Part shown: positions 26,358-34,698 of the stretch, piece after piece
Layout: each line of letters begins with the position of its first letter
Numbering within the stretch: the first letter of the stretch is position 1
Origin: Novosphingobium fluoreni
Lineage (GTDB): Bacteria; Pseudomonadota; Alphaproteobacteria; Sphingomonadales; Sphingomonadaceae
Direction of reading: 5' to 3'
Length of the DNA: 64,000 nucleotides
Assembly (NCBI RefSeq): GCF_014196615.1
Contig: NZ_JACIDY010000002.1
Location: forward strand, 62,001-126,000
Position numbers and translations under genes: made by a program
Notes under the pieces: model-generated
Seen by the model: only the letters and a program-made list of their open reading frames with translations
The model's database searches: none
Told to the model about the DNA's origin: nothing

Positions 26358-27680
26358 ATGAACGTACAAGGCACGGTTTCCCGCTATTCGCAGGAGTTCG
26401 ACCTGCCGGTGCGGGGAGATACCATCACGGCGGAACGCTACATCTCCAAGGACTGGATGGACCAGGAGATGAAGAACGTCTGGCCCAAGGTGTGGCACCT
26501 GGGCGGCGTGCTGGCGGACCTGGAAGAGCCAGGCGACATCATCCGCCATAACTTCGCCAAGGAATCGGTGATCATGGTCCGGCAGGAGGACGGCTCCATC
26601 CGGGCGTTCTACAATTCTTGCCCCCATCGCGGAAATCGACTGGTGCTGGGCGAGGCAGCCAGCGTGCCGCGCATCGTGTGCAGTTATCACAACTGGACAT
26701 TCGATCTGGACGGCACTCTGGCCAAGGTCCAGGACCCGGATGACTTCTCCGGCGGCAATCCTTGCGGGCACGTCCACTTGTCGGAATTGCGCTGCGACAC
26801 CTGGGGACCGTTCGTATTCTGGTGCATGGACGATGATGTCGCGCCGCTGCAGGAATGGCTCGCGCCTTTCCCGGAGCGCCTGGCCGGCTATGGCCTGGAC
26901 AACTGGGTGCGCGTGTTGAATCTGTCAGTCGATTGCGAGTTCAACTGGAAGATCATCCGCGACAATTTCAACGAGAGCTATCACCTCCCCACGATCCACC
27001 CGGAGCTGGCGACCTTCATCAACGACGGCCTGCCCGATACCTTGTTCGAGATGTACACGTCGGGTCACAATGCGATGTGGATGAAGGGGCACCAGGCCAC
27101 CACGCGGACCGATTACCACACCACGGAGGTGCCCGCGCCGCTGGACCAGATCGCTCGGGCCTGGGACATCGATCCCGCCGAGTATCACGGCCGCACCGGC
27201 GATCTGCGCGCCGCCGTGATCGAGGCCAAGCGCCGGCTAGGGCCTTCGCGCGGGTTCACCAATTACGACAGCATGACCGACCAGCAGCTCGTGGACTATT
27301 TCCACTGCACGCTGTTCCCGAACCTGACGCTGACGATGAGCCCGGAACAGATGCAGGTTCTGCGCACCGAGCCTCACCCCACCGATCCGGAAAAGTGCGT
27401 GTTCCAGCACTGGTGCCTCTATCCGCCGGTGGCAGGCATGCGCGAGGTGGAGACGCCGATCGGCACCGCCCCACTGCGGCATGATGCCGTGGTGCGCCAC
27501 TCGACTTATGGTGATGGGGTATCGGTTGGGTTCGTTGCCGATCAGGACTTGTCGATCGGCACCAGCCAGCAGCAGGGCCTGAACTCACGCGGGTTCAAGG
27601 GCTGCATCCTGCCCGATCAGGAAAAGCGCGTGCAGCGGTTCCACGAACTGCTGAACGATATGGTCAAGCCGCGGGGTTGA
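26358..27680 (+). CDS. Rieske ring-hydroxylating oxygenase alpha subunit (2)
   Basis: A 440-residue oxygenase with Cys88/His90 (CPHRG) and Cys108/His111 (CSYHNW) for the Rieske cluster. The catalytic segment FNESYHLPTIH provides the two iron histidines, and ADQDLSIGTSQQQGL the likely Asp. It shows only family-level similarity to the first oxygenase, so the two probably act at different positions or on different intermediates. The ATG at 26358 has GAGAGG seven bases upstream. No small beta subunit gene lies beside it, which points to an alpha-only (homotrimer) enzyme. Confidence 0.92.
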   Translation: MNVQGTVSRYSQEFDLPVRGDTITAERYISKDWMDQEMKNVWPKVWHLGGVLADLEEPGDIIRHNFAKESVIMVRQEDGSIRAFYNSCPHRGNRLVLGEAASVPRIVCSYHNWTFDLDGTLAKVQDPDDFSGGNPCGHVHLSELRCDTWGPFVFWCMDDDVAPLQEWLAPFPERLAGYGLDNWVRVLNLSVDCEFNWKIIRDNFNESYHLPTIHPELATFINDGLPDTLFEMYTSGHNAMWMKGHQATTRTDYHTTEVPAPLDQIARAWDIDPAEYHGRTGDLRAAVIEAKRRLGPSRGFTNYDSMTDQQLVDYFHCTLFPNLTLTMSPEQMQVLRTEPHPTDPEKCVFQHWCLYPPVAGMREVETPIGTAPLRHDAVVRHSTYGDGVSVGFVADQDLSIGTSQQQGLNSRGFKGCILPDQEKRVQRFHELLNDMVKPRG

Positions 27681-27685
27681 AGATT

Positions 27686-27706
27686 AGGGGGGCGGAAGGC
27701 CCCCCT
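27686..27706. terminator. Hairpin terminator after Rieske oxygenase 2
   Basis: AGGGGGGC at 27686-27693 pairs with GCCCCCCT at 27699-27706 around a five-base loop, six bases after the Rieske stop codon. It lies between convergent genes and lacks a T-run, so it may serve both strands less efficiently. Confidence 0.6.
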
Positions 27707-27731
27707 GACGCACGCGTCCCCTGTAGCGCAA

Positions 27732-28511
27732 TCAGACCTGGCTGAATCCCCCGTCCATCACGAGCTCGTCACAGGTCATGAAGCTGGACGCATCGGAGGC
27801 GAGGAACACGACGCCGCCGGCCATCTCTTCCGGGCGTCCCAAGCGGCCGATCGGGTGCGATGCGTACATGCCGGCCAGCGCGGCATCCATCGACGGGGCG
27901 GCCCCCAGCTCCACATAGCGCGCCATGATCGAATTCAGCATCGGCGTGTCGATGCCGCCCGGATGCACGGAATTCACCCGGATATTGTAGCCCAGCGCCG
28001 CAAACTCCGCGCCCAGGCACTTGCTCAGCATCTTGATCGCCGCCTTGCTGACGCAATAGACCGCGTTGAACGGTGCCCCTCGCAGACCGCCGACACTGGA
28101 GAAGTTGATGATCGAGGCGCCGCCGCCACGCGCCTGACCACCCTGCTTCAGCAGGTCGAGCAGAACTTGCGTGCCGATGATGGCGGAATCCACATTGATT
28201 GCGTTGATCCGGTGGAACTCAGCCAGCGGGGTCTCTTCGAACTTGGTGACGACGGAGAACCCGGCGTTGTTCACCAGCACGTCGAGCCGGCCATATGTGT
28301 CGCGGACCAATCGCTCCACGCCGCGCCAGTCCGCTTCGCTGGTGACGTCGTGGCGCAGGTAATGGTCCGCCCCGTCGATCTGGGCATCGTCCTTGAGGTC
28401 GGTGGCGATGACCACCGCTCCGGCGGCTTTCATGGCCTTTACGATCTCGCGGCCGATGCCACCGGCCGCGCCGGTGACGACGGCGACCACGTTGGGAAGG
28501 GCGATGGTCAT
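27732..28511 (-). CDS. Short-chain dehydrogenase/reductase (SDR 4)
   Basis: A 259-residue classical SDR with TGAAGGIG, DVTSEADW, NNAG and the catalytic YCVSK; ATDLKDD after the second strand suggests NAD. It resembles 3-alpha/20-beta-hydroxysteroid-type and cyclohexanol-type dehydrogenases in length and motif spacing, so it may oxidise a hydroxyl group introduced by the nearby oxygenases. It is the last gene of a three-SDR operon (starts at 30125, 29352, 28511). Confidence 0.9.
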   Translation of the reverse strand: MTIALPNVVAVVTGAAGGIGREIVKAMKAAGAVVIATDLKDDAQIDGADHYLRHDVTSEADWRGVERLVRDTYGRLDVLVNNAGFSVVTKFEETPLAEFHRINAINVDSAIIGTQVLLDLLKQGGQARGGGASIINFSSVGGLRGAPFNAVYCVSKAAIKMLSKCLGAEFAALGYNIRVNSVHPGGIDTPMLNSIMARYVELGAAPSMDAALAGMYASHPIGRLGRPEEMAGGVVFLASDASSFMTCDELVMDGGFSQV

Positions 28512-28533
28512 GGTAGCATGTTCTCCGATAAGG

Positions 28534-29352
28534 TCATTGCGCGGTCCAGCCGCCGTCGATCACCAGCTCTGCGCCGGTCATGTACGAGCTGTCGCTGGAG
28601 GCCAGGAAGAAGGCGGCGCCGGCCAGTTCTGCGGGATCGGCCAGGCGACCGATCGGGGTCTTGCTGGCCATCATGTCTACCAGGTCCTGCGTCTTCTCCG
28701 CCACGCCCTTGTCCACCCAGCGTTGAAAGCCCTCTTTCAGCAGCGGCGTGACGACGAAGCCGGGATGCAGCGAGTTGGCGCGGATCGGCATTTTCTTTTC
28801 CGCGAACTCCAGCGCGATCGACTTCGTGAAAAGCCGGACCGCGCCCTTGCTGGCGTTGTAGCCGGACACTTCGCTCAGCCCGACCAGCCCCATGATAGAG
28901 CTGACGTTGATGATCGAGGCGCCGCCTTTCACATCCGCGCCGCTGCGCTCCATCAGCGGCACGAACGTGCGCACGCCCAGGAACACGCCGTCGACGTTGA
29001 TGCCCATGATCTTGCGCCAGTCTTCCAGCGATGTCGTGGCGACCGGGCCGGTCAGGTCTATCCCGGCGTTGTTGACCAGGACATGCAGCTTGCCATGGCG
29101 CTGGGTTACCGTGTCCAGCACCCGTTGCCAGTCTTCCTCGCTGGTGACGTTTGCCTGCACGTAGCTGGCTGCCTGGCCCAAGCGGCCAAGCGTATTGACC
29201 ACATCGTCGCCGTCGGGCGCGGTCAGGTCGGTAAGGACCACTTCGGCCCCTTCGGCCAGGAAGCGCTCCACGCACGCAAGGCCGATGCCGCGCAATCCGC
29301 CGGACACAAGCGCGACGCGGCCCGTCAGGCGCTGCGAACCAAGGTCTGTCAT
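28534..29352 (-). CDS. Short-chain dehydrogenase/reductase (SDR 5)
   Basis: A 272-residue classical SDR with SGGLRGIG, NNAG and YNASK motifs and an acidic LTDLTAPDGDD segment suggesting NAD. The start ATG overlaps the stop of the preceding SDR gene (ATGA at 29349-29352), so translation is coupled. The next SDR begins 22 bases after its stop. Probable role: dehydrogenation of a hydroxylated ring intermediate. Confidence 0.9.
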   Translation of the reverse strand: MTDLGSQRLTGRVALVSGGLRGIGLACVERFLAEGAEVVLTDLTAPDGDDVVNTLGRLGQAASYVQANVTSEEDWQRVLDTVTQRHGKLHVLVNNAGIDLTGPVATTSLEDWRKIMGINVDGVFLGVRTFVPLMERSGADVKGGASIINVSSIMGLVGLSEVSGYNASKGAVRLFTKSIALEFAEKKMPIRANSLHPGFVVTPLLKEGFQRWVDKGVAEKTQDLVDMMASKTPIGRLADPAELAGAAFFLASSDSSYMTGAELVIDGGWTAQ

Positions 29353-30125
29353 ACGCCGTTCATTCCTGCGGTGGTGGCCCCGTCCATGGTGAATTCGCTG
29401 CCGGAGCAGAACCGGGCCTCGTCGCTGGCCAGCCAGGCCACCATGCCCGCAACTTCCTCCGTCGCGGCCATGCGGCCCAGCGGCGACATGCCTTCATAGG
29501 CGGCGCGGGCGGCGGCGGGATCGGCGGACTTGTCGATCAGGTTCACGATCAGCGCTGTCTCGACAACGCCGGGCAAGATGGCGTTGACGCGGATCTTGTA
29601 CTTCTTGTTGCCGGCATGGACCGCCGCCGATTTGACCAGTGCCACGACCGCCGACTTGGATACCGAGTAGGCGCAGAAATTGCCCATCGCCCGATGTGCG
29701 TTCATCGAGGAGTTGACGATGATCGAGCCGGTCGGCCCATCCGGATTGCGCGCCATCAGCCTCATGGCGTGCTGCACGGTCAACATCACGCCAGTCAGGT
29801 TGACGCCGATGACGGTATTCCAACCCTCGATCGTTATGTCCTCTACACTGGCGTCTCCAGCCTCCGTGCCGGCATTGGCAAAGGCGATGTCCAGCCGGCC
29901 GTGCCGATCGGCGATCTGCTGCATCAGACCGTCCCACGCCGCGGCATCGGTCACATCGTGCCGGATGAAGTCTGCGCCAGTTTCGGCGCAAATCGCGTCG
30001 GCCGCGCTTTGGTTCGATCCGGTGAAGATTACCGCAGCGCCTTCCGCGCTCAGCCGCTTTACCGTTTCGGCTCCGATGCCCGAGGTTCCCCCCGTCACCA
30101 GCGCCACCTTGCCTTCAAGCCGCAC
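29349..30125 (-). CDS. Short-chain dehydrogenase/reductase (SDR 6)
   Basis: A 258-residue SDR with TGGTSGIG, ANAG and the catalytic YSVSK. The cofactor segment FTGSNQ lacks an acidic residue after the second strand, hinting at NADP rather than NAD, in contrast to the two SDRs after it. GTG 30125, preceded by GGGAG, is the best start; an ATG at 30176 would run through a repeated-motif promoter region. It is first in the three-SDR operon and divergent from Rieske oxygenase 3. Confidence 0.88.
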   Translation of the reverse strand: MRLEGKVALVTGGTSGIGAETVKRLSAEGAAVIFTGSNQSAADAICAETGADFIRHDVTDAAAWDGLMQQIADRHGRLDIAFANAGTEAGDASVEDITIEGWNTVIGVNLTGVMLTVQHAMRLMARNPDGPTGSIIVNSSMNAHRAMGNFCAYSVSKSAVVALVKSAAVHAGNKKYKIRVNAILPGVVETALIVNLIDKSADPAAARAAYEGMSPLGRMAATEEVAGMVAWLASDEARFCSGSEFTMDGATTAGMNGV

Positions 30126-30140
30126 GCCACTCTCCCAAGT

Positions 30141-30166
30141 GATATTGTCGCACCGATATTGTCGCA
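30141..30166. promoter_or_regulatory. Tandem 12-base direct repeat in divergent promoter
   Basis: GATATTGTCGCA occurs at 30141-30152 and again at 30155-30166, a 14-base period, between the divergent SDR operon and Rieske oxygenase 3. Its core TTGTCGCA recurs in two other intergenic regions of the cluster. A tandem site of this type suits a pathway-specific activator or repressor, possibly the LuxR-type regulator at 33925; that link is inference. Confidence 0.5.
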
Positions 30167-30285
30167 ACTGGAGCATGACCTATCCCTGCGCGCCGACAAC
30201 CTATGATTTTGAGCAAGGTGACCTTTTCCCCGCGATCAGGCAGACAGTCACCCAAACAGATTACAATTTTGAGAGGAAGTACACT

Positions 30286-31734
30286 GTGGCTGAACGCGAT
30301 CCCGAACTCGCCGTCGAAGCGTCGCCCGAGGTGCTGGGCGCGGACCGCAGTAAGGGCGTCACCTGGGCTGAGTTGATGGCGCAGGATTCGGTGCCGCCGC
30401 CATCCTTCCTGCGCGAAGAAAGCTATACCTATCGCGGCTCCGAGCCGATCCCGGTGGAGCGGTACATCAGCGAAGACTTCGCCCGGCTGGAGCGCGAGCG
30501 GATGTGGCCATACGTCTGGCAATTCGCCGCGCGGGAAGAGGATCTGCCTGAACCGGGTGATTTCATCGTCTATGAAAATGCCGGGCGGTCCTACCTGGTC
30601 AGCCGGCAGGACGATGGCTCGATCCGCGCCATGCACAACGTCTGCCTGCATCGCGGGCGCAAGCTGCGGACCGAGGAGGGCACTGCCGACAAGTTTGTGT
30701 GCCCGTTCCATGGCTTTGCCTGGAACAAGGACGGCAGCTTCAATTCGATGCCGTGCCAGTGGGACTTTCCGCACCTCAGCGAGCAGAAGCTTGATCTACC
30801 CGATGCCGAAGTGGCGCGCTGGCAGGGCTATGTCTTCATCCGCGAGGAAAAGGGCGGCCCCAGCCTGGAGGAGTTCCTGGCGCCGCTGCCAGACCATTTC
30901 AAGCGCTGGCGGCATGAAGAGTGCGCAACGGTCATGCGCGTGGCGAAGGAAGTTCCGGCCAACTGGAAAGTGGTGATGGAGGCCTTCATGGAAGCATGGC
31001 ACACCATCGTCACGCATCCGCAACTGCTACCCTTCACCGGGGATTCCAACGCCGCTTACTGGACCTGGGGCGACAACGTGAACGTCAACCTGGTGCCGTT
31101 TGGCGTGATGAGCCCGCACATCGAGGAGGGCCAGGGCGAGCAGTGGATCGTTGATCAGTTCATCAGGTTCAACGGTCGCTCGGCCGACAATTACGAGGAA
31201 GCCGCGCGCGACAATCCCATGGCGATCAAGGTGCCGGAGGGCGTGAAGGCTCGCGCGGCACTCGGCGCGGCGATGCGCAGCGCCTATACCCAGTCCACCG
31301 GATACGATCACGCCGACGCTACCGATGCCGAGCTGCTGGATGCGCTGGTCTATAACGTCTTCCCCAACTTCTCGCCCTGGGGCGGGTTCATGCCCAACAT
31401 CGTGTACAACTGGCGCACCGGCAAGACGCCGGACACCTGCATCATGGAAGTGCGCATCCTCTCGCGCATTCCCAAGGGCCAGCCCATCCCGCGCGGCGCT
31501 CCGCTCAAGTTCCTGCGGCTGGACCAGAAGTGGACCGAGGCAGCGGAGCTGGGCATCCTGGGCGATGTATTCGAGCAGGATATGGACAACCTGCCGTTCG
31601 TGCAGGAAGGTCTTCACGTATCGAAGACCGGCAAGATCAACCTGGGCAATTATCAGGAAATCCGCATCCGCCAGTTCCAGGACACGTTGATGAAGTACAT
31701 TGGCGGTGAGCTTGGCGGATGGAAGCAGGATTAA
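30286..31734 (+). CDS. Rieske ring-hydroxylating oxygenase alpha subunit (3)
   Basis: A 482-residue Rieske oxygenase. Cys120/His122 (CLHRG) and Cys139/His142 (CPFHGF) ligate the [2Fe-2S] cluster, and FMEAWHTIVTH gives the catalytic histidines. The family resembles larger alpha-only oxygenases of sphingomonads acting on bulky alicyclic or aromatic compounds. The start is GTG 30286 with GAGAGGAAG six bases upstream; an upstream in-frame ATG (30175) would place the promoter repeats inside the gene. A ThuA-like gene follows after three bases. Confidence 0.92.
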   Translation: MAERDPELAVEASPEVLGADRSKGVTWAELMAQDSVPPPSFLREESYTYRGSEPIPVERYISEDFARLERERMWPYVWQFAAREEDLPEPGDFIVYENAGRSYLVSRQDDGSIRAMHNVCLHRGRKLRTEEGTADKFVCPFHGFAWNKDGSFNSMPCQWDFPHLSEQKLDLPDAEVARWQGYVFIREEKGGPSLEEFLAPLPDHFKRWRHEECATVMRVAKEVPANWKVVMEAFMEAWHTIVTHPQLLPFTGDSNAAYWTWGDNVNVNLVPFGVMSPHIEEGQGEQWIVDQFIRFNGRSADNYEEAARDNPMAIKVPEGVKARAALGAAMRSAYTQSTGYDHADATDAELLDALVYNVFPNFSPWGGFMPNIVYNWRTGKTPDTCIMEVRILSRIPKGQPIPRGAPLKFLRLDQKWTEAAELGILGDVFEQDMDNLPFVQEGLHVSKTGKINLGNYQEIRIRQFQDTLMKYIGGELGGWKQD

Positions 31735-31737
31735 GCC

Positions 31738-32538
31738 ATGGCGGATCAAGCCGAAAATATCAGCCATCCGCCGCGCATCAATTGCGTCCTGGTGTGTGGC
31801 GGCGTCTGGCACAACATGGATTTTGCACGGCTGGAACTGCTCAAGCTGCTGAGTGAAGACCCGTCAGTTCGCACCCGCGTGTTCGAGGATTACGAGAACA
31901 TCGACGCGCTGCGGCAGGCTGATATCCTGATCACCTACACCTGCGATGTAACGCCCTCGCTGGTGGCGCAGGAAGTCTTGCGGGACTGGTTGACGGCGGG
32001 CGGGCGCTGGTATGCCTTGCATGGCACCAACTCGATCCTGCGCCTGCTGGCGGAGGGGCCTGATGCGGGCCTGTGGGATGCGCCGCGCTGGGCGCCGTTG
32101 TTTATCGACATGTTGGGCTCTCAGTTCATCTCGCATCCCCCGATCGCGCCTTACACCGTCACCGTAGCAGATCCCGGCCATCCGCTTGTGGCGGGGGTGG
32201 AGCCGTTCGAGACCACGGACGAATTGTATCATCTGGAAACGCACGGTGATTTGCATGTGCTGCTGGAAACCGAATGCACGCAGGAAGGCACCGGCTTCGT
32301 CGAAGCGGCGGATGCGCCGGGCATGCACCCGGTGATGTACCTGAAGGATCACGGGCAGGGCGCGGTGCTGTACAACACGCTGGGGCATTGCCGGGGGCAC
32401 TATGATCTGCAGCCGATGCTGGATTGGTGGCCTACTGTAGACCGGTGTGCCTGGGACTTGCCCGTCTTCTACGAACTGCTGCGCCGCGGCATTGCCTGGC
32501 TGAAGCAACGCCCATCCGCCGCGGCGGCGGATAACTGA
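31738..32538 (+). CDS. ThuA-like domain protein
   Basis: A 266-residue protein of the ThuA (trehalose utilisation) superfamily with a class-I glutamine-amidotransferase-like fold. The CGGVWHNMDF start, RWYALHGTNS, the HPLVAGVEPFETTDELYHLE segment and the C-terminal GHCRGHYDLQPML are family-typical. The precise chemistry is unknown; some ThuA proteins act on keto-sugars. It is cotranscribed with Rieske oxygenase 3 and precedes a strong terminator, so it probably modifies or hydrolyses the product of that step. Confidence 0.85.
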   Translation: MADQAENISHPPRINCVLVCGGVWHNMDFARLELLKLLSEDPSVRTRVFEDYENIDALRQADILITYTCDVTPSLVAQEVLRDWLTAGGRWYALHGTNSILRLLAEGPDAGLWDAPRWAPLFIDMLGSQFISHPPIAPYTVTVADPGHPLVAGVEPFETTDELYHLETHGDLHVLLETECTQEGTGFVEAADAPGMHPVMYLKDHGQGAVLYNTLGHCRGHYDLQPMLDWWPTVDRCAWDLPVFYELLRRGIAWLKQRPSAAAADN

Positions 32539-32601
32539 CGTCCTGGCGATAGCGGGACGTAATCAGAGCCTGTCGGGTCGCACCGGAAGCAGGATCAAAA
32601 G

Positions 32602-32640
32602 AGGGGGCAGCCTTGCATGACGAGGCTGCCCCTAATTTTT
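32602..32640 (+). terminator. Rho-independent terminator after ThuA-like gene
   Basis: GGGGCAGCCT at 32604-32613 pairs perfectly with AGGCTGCCCC at 32623-32632, followed by TAATTTTT. This is a strong intrinsic terminator for the Rieske 3/ThuA operon. Confidence 0.88.
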
Positions 32641-32642
32641 CT

Positions 32643-33773
32643 TCAGTCCAAGACCTGAGCATAGCGATCAAGCGTGGCAAGCGGGGTTTCCGGCCAGCGC
32701 GACAGGACCAGCAACCTCTTGTGGCCCGCGCCGATCGCCAATTCGTCGGTAATGCCCATGCCGCCGTGGAACTGGATCATCTCATGCCCCAGATCGAGCG
32801 AGACTTTCGCGATGAAAGCGCGCGCGCCTTGCACGGCTTTTCCGAAGCCTTCCTCGCCATAGGATACCAATGCGAGATTGAGCAGGGCGCGGCTTTGCTC
32901 GATCACCGCATATTGCGCCACCATCCGGTGCTGGATCGCCTGGAACGAGCCGATCGCCGCACCGAACTGGCTGCGGGTGCGAACATAGTCCAGCGTATCC
33001 GCGAACAGCCGCTCCATGATGCCGAGCGCCTCCGCGCTGCGCCCAAGGCTCGCCATTTGATCGGCAGCTTCGATCGCGATCAGGGCTTCGGGACCCATCC
33101 GGTCCAGCTTGTGATCATCGTCGACCACGACATCTTCCAGCGTCAGCGCCACGGCGACACTGCCATCGGCCATGCGCCACTCTCGTTGCGAGACGCCCGG
33201 ATGCGTGGCCGGAACCAGGAACAGCGCCAGGCCCTGGCCATCACCCGGCTCTCCGGCAACGCGGGCCAGCACGATGAACCCGTCGGCGCCGGCGCCCGCG
33301 GCACAGAACGGCTTGACCCCGCTCAAACGCCAGCGTCCTCCTTCGGCAAAAGCGCGTGTCTCCACCCATGACAGATCATCATGCGCGGCTTTTTCCATGC
33401 CAGCGAAGGCCAGGCGCTTTTCGCCGGACACCAGATCCGCCGCCCAGGCATCGCGGGCTGTGTCTGGCGCAGTCATCGCAAACAACCGCCCGGCCATCAC
33501 CACCGATTCCACTATCGGTTCCACAACCAGGCCACGGCCCAGCGCTTCGCAGACTATGGCCACGCCCGTCGCATCTAGGCCCAATCCGCCCACCTCTTCG
33601 GGGAAAGGTGCTGCGATCAATCCCATGTCGCCCAGCAGCTGCCAGTTTTCAGGCGAAAACCCGCAAGGTTCGGTCAGAAACTTGCGGCGACTGTCATGAT
33701 CGTAACGATCGGCGACGAACCGATCGGCCAGCGCCTTCAACATTTCCTCGTCTTCGTTAAGATCGAAGTTCAC
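32643..33773 (-). CDS. Acyl-CoA dehydrogenase family protein (PimD-like)
   Basis: A 376-residue flavoprotein. The C-terminal IQFHGGMGITDELAIGAGHKRL segment has Gly where medium-chain enzymes carry the catalytic Glu, a feature of PimD/ChsE-type acyl-CoA dehydrogenases that often act as one half of a heteromer. It would introduce a C=C bond in an acyl-CoA. The best start is GTG 33773 with GGGAG upstream; the longer frame reads into the divergent regulatory region. It is divergent from the LuxR gene and could pair with the 402-residue enzyme at 38073. Confidence 0.9.
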   Translation of the reverse strand: MNFDLNEDEEMLKALADRFVADRYDHDSRRKFLTEPCGFSPENWQLLGDMGLIAAPFPEEVGGLGLDATGVAIVCEALGRGLVVEPIVESVVMAGRLFAMTAPDTARDAWAADLVSGEKRLAFAGMEKAAHDDLSWVETRAFAEGGRWRLSGVKPFCAAGAGADGFIVLARVAGEPGDGQGLALFLVPATHPGVSQREWRMADGSVAVALTLEDVVVDDDHKLDRMGPEALIAIEAADQMASLGRSAEALGIMERLFADTLDYVRTRSQFGAAIGSFQAIQHRMVAQYAVIEQSRALLNLALVSYGEEGFGKAVQGARAFIAKVSLDLGHEMIQFHGGMGITDELAIGAGHKRLLVLSRWPETPLATLDRYAQVLD

Positions 33774-33924
33774 GTTCCACTCCCGGTATCCAACGTCCGT
33801 AGTATCACCCTGAGGAACGCCATCGCTGCTGAGCAAAAGGCTAGTCACATGCGGCGCTAATCCGGCTGCGCGCGATTGTGCCGCCGCGCCGTGCGGGCTA
33901 AGACGATGGGGGAGAAGGATCACA
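33774..33924. other. Divergent intergenic region between acyl-CoA dehydrogenase and LuxR regulator
   Basis: About 150 bases that should hold both promoters. I see no strong inverted repeat or the TTGTCGCA motif. It ends with GGGGGAGAAGG, the probable ribosome site of the regulator gene. Confidence 0.4.
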
Positions 33925-34698
33925 ATGGCGCTGCTATCACAGGATCATATCGAGGCCGTGCGGGTGAAGTCGCCCGCCGGAGTGCGATCGGCGGCGGAGG
34001 CGCTGCATGCCATCGCCCTGAGTGTCGGCATGCGGGCGGCGCCTGCGCACGACATTGCCGACAAGCGCACGCCCGTCGATGCGGATGGCGCCATTCTCGC
34101 CACGGAAGTATTCGGGTGGGACGCCGATGAGCGGGTCTGGTGGCGCAATTCGCGTATCGCGCTGGATAGTCCGCTGACCACCGCCTGTCGTTTCGAAAGC
34201 CAGCCTTTCTGGGTCAATGCCGAGGGTTTTCGCACGCGTGAAGCGAACGCCTACCTGACATCCATCGATCTCTCCAACTTCGAACACCGCGCGATGACGT
34301 GGGCGGCGATCGGGGTGCCGGTGCATTTGCCGTTCGGCCAGATCGGCGCGGTCAGCTTCAACCCGCTCGATCGTGAAAAGACCGATCTTACCGAAGAATT
34401 CGAACTCTATTCCGACGCACTCGGGCTCTATGCGCGCACCTTCATCGCCACTTACGTGCAGGTAATGGGTTCGGAGCAGGCGCTGCCTTCGGGAACCCGC
34501 TTGTCAAAGCGCGAAGTGGAATGCCTGCGCTGGGCGGCGATCGGCAAGACCGACATGGAGATCAGCATGATCATGTCTCGCAGCCGCGCCACGGTGCGTT
34601 TCCATATTCACAATGCTGCCACCAAGTTGAATGCGGTAAACCGCAGCCAGACCGTCTTCAAGGCGGCCCAGCTGGGCTACATCTCGCTTCAGAAGTGA
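33925..34698 (+). CDS. LuxR-type transcriptional regulator (orphan)
   Basis: A 257-residue LuxR-family protein: an N-terminal ligand-binding domain of about 180 residues (with VWWRNSRIA and LPFGQIGAVSFNP segments of the autoinducer_bind type) and a C-terminal GerE helix-turn-helix (LSKREVECLRWAAIGKTDM, then FHIHNAATKLNAVNRSQ). No luxI gene is present, so this is a LuxR solo that may sense a pathway metabolite. Its stop overlaps the convergent GMC gene by 10 bases. Location in the middle of the island suggests it is the local regulator. Confidence 0.9.
   Translation: MALLSQDHIEAVRVKSPAGVRSAAEALHAIALSVGMRAAPAHDIADKRTPVDADGAILATEVFGWDADERVWWRNSRIALDSPLTTACRFESQPFWVNAEGFRTREANAYLTSIDLSNFEHRAMTWAAIGVPVHLPFGQIGAVSFNPLDREKTDLTEEFELYSDALGLYARTFIATYVQVMGSEQALPSGTRLSKREVECLRWAAIGKTDMEISMIMSRSRATVRFHIHNAATKLNAVNRSQTVFKAAQLGYISLQK

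Noticed and set aside
25328-26374. Minus-strand frame of 348 residues opposite Rieske oxygenase 1
   Set aside because: The oxygenase on the plus strand has all cluster and iron ligands, so the antisense frame is a shadow.
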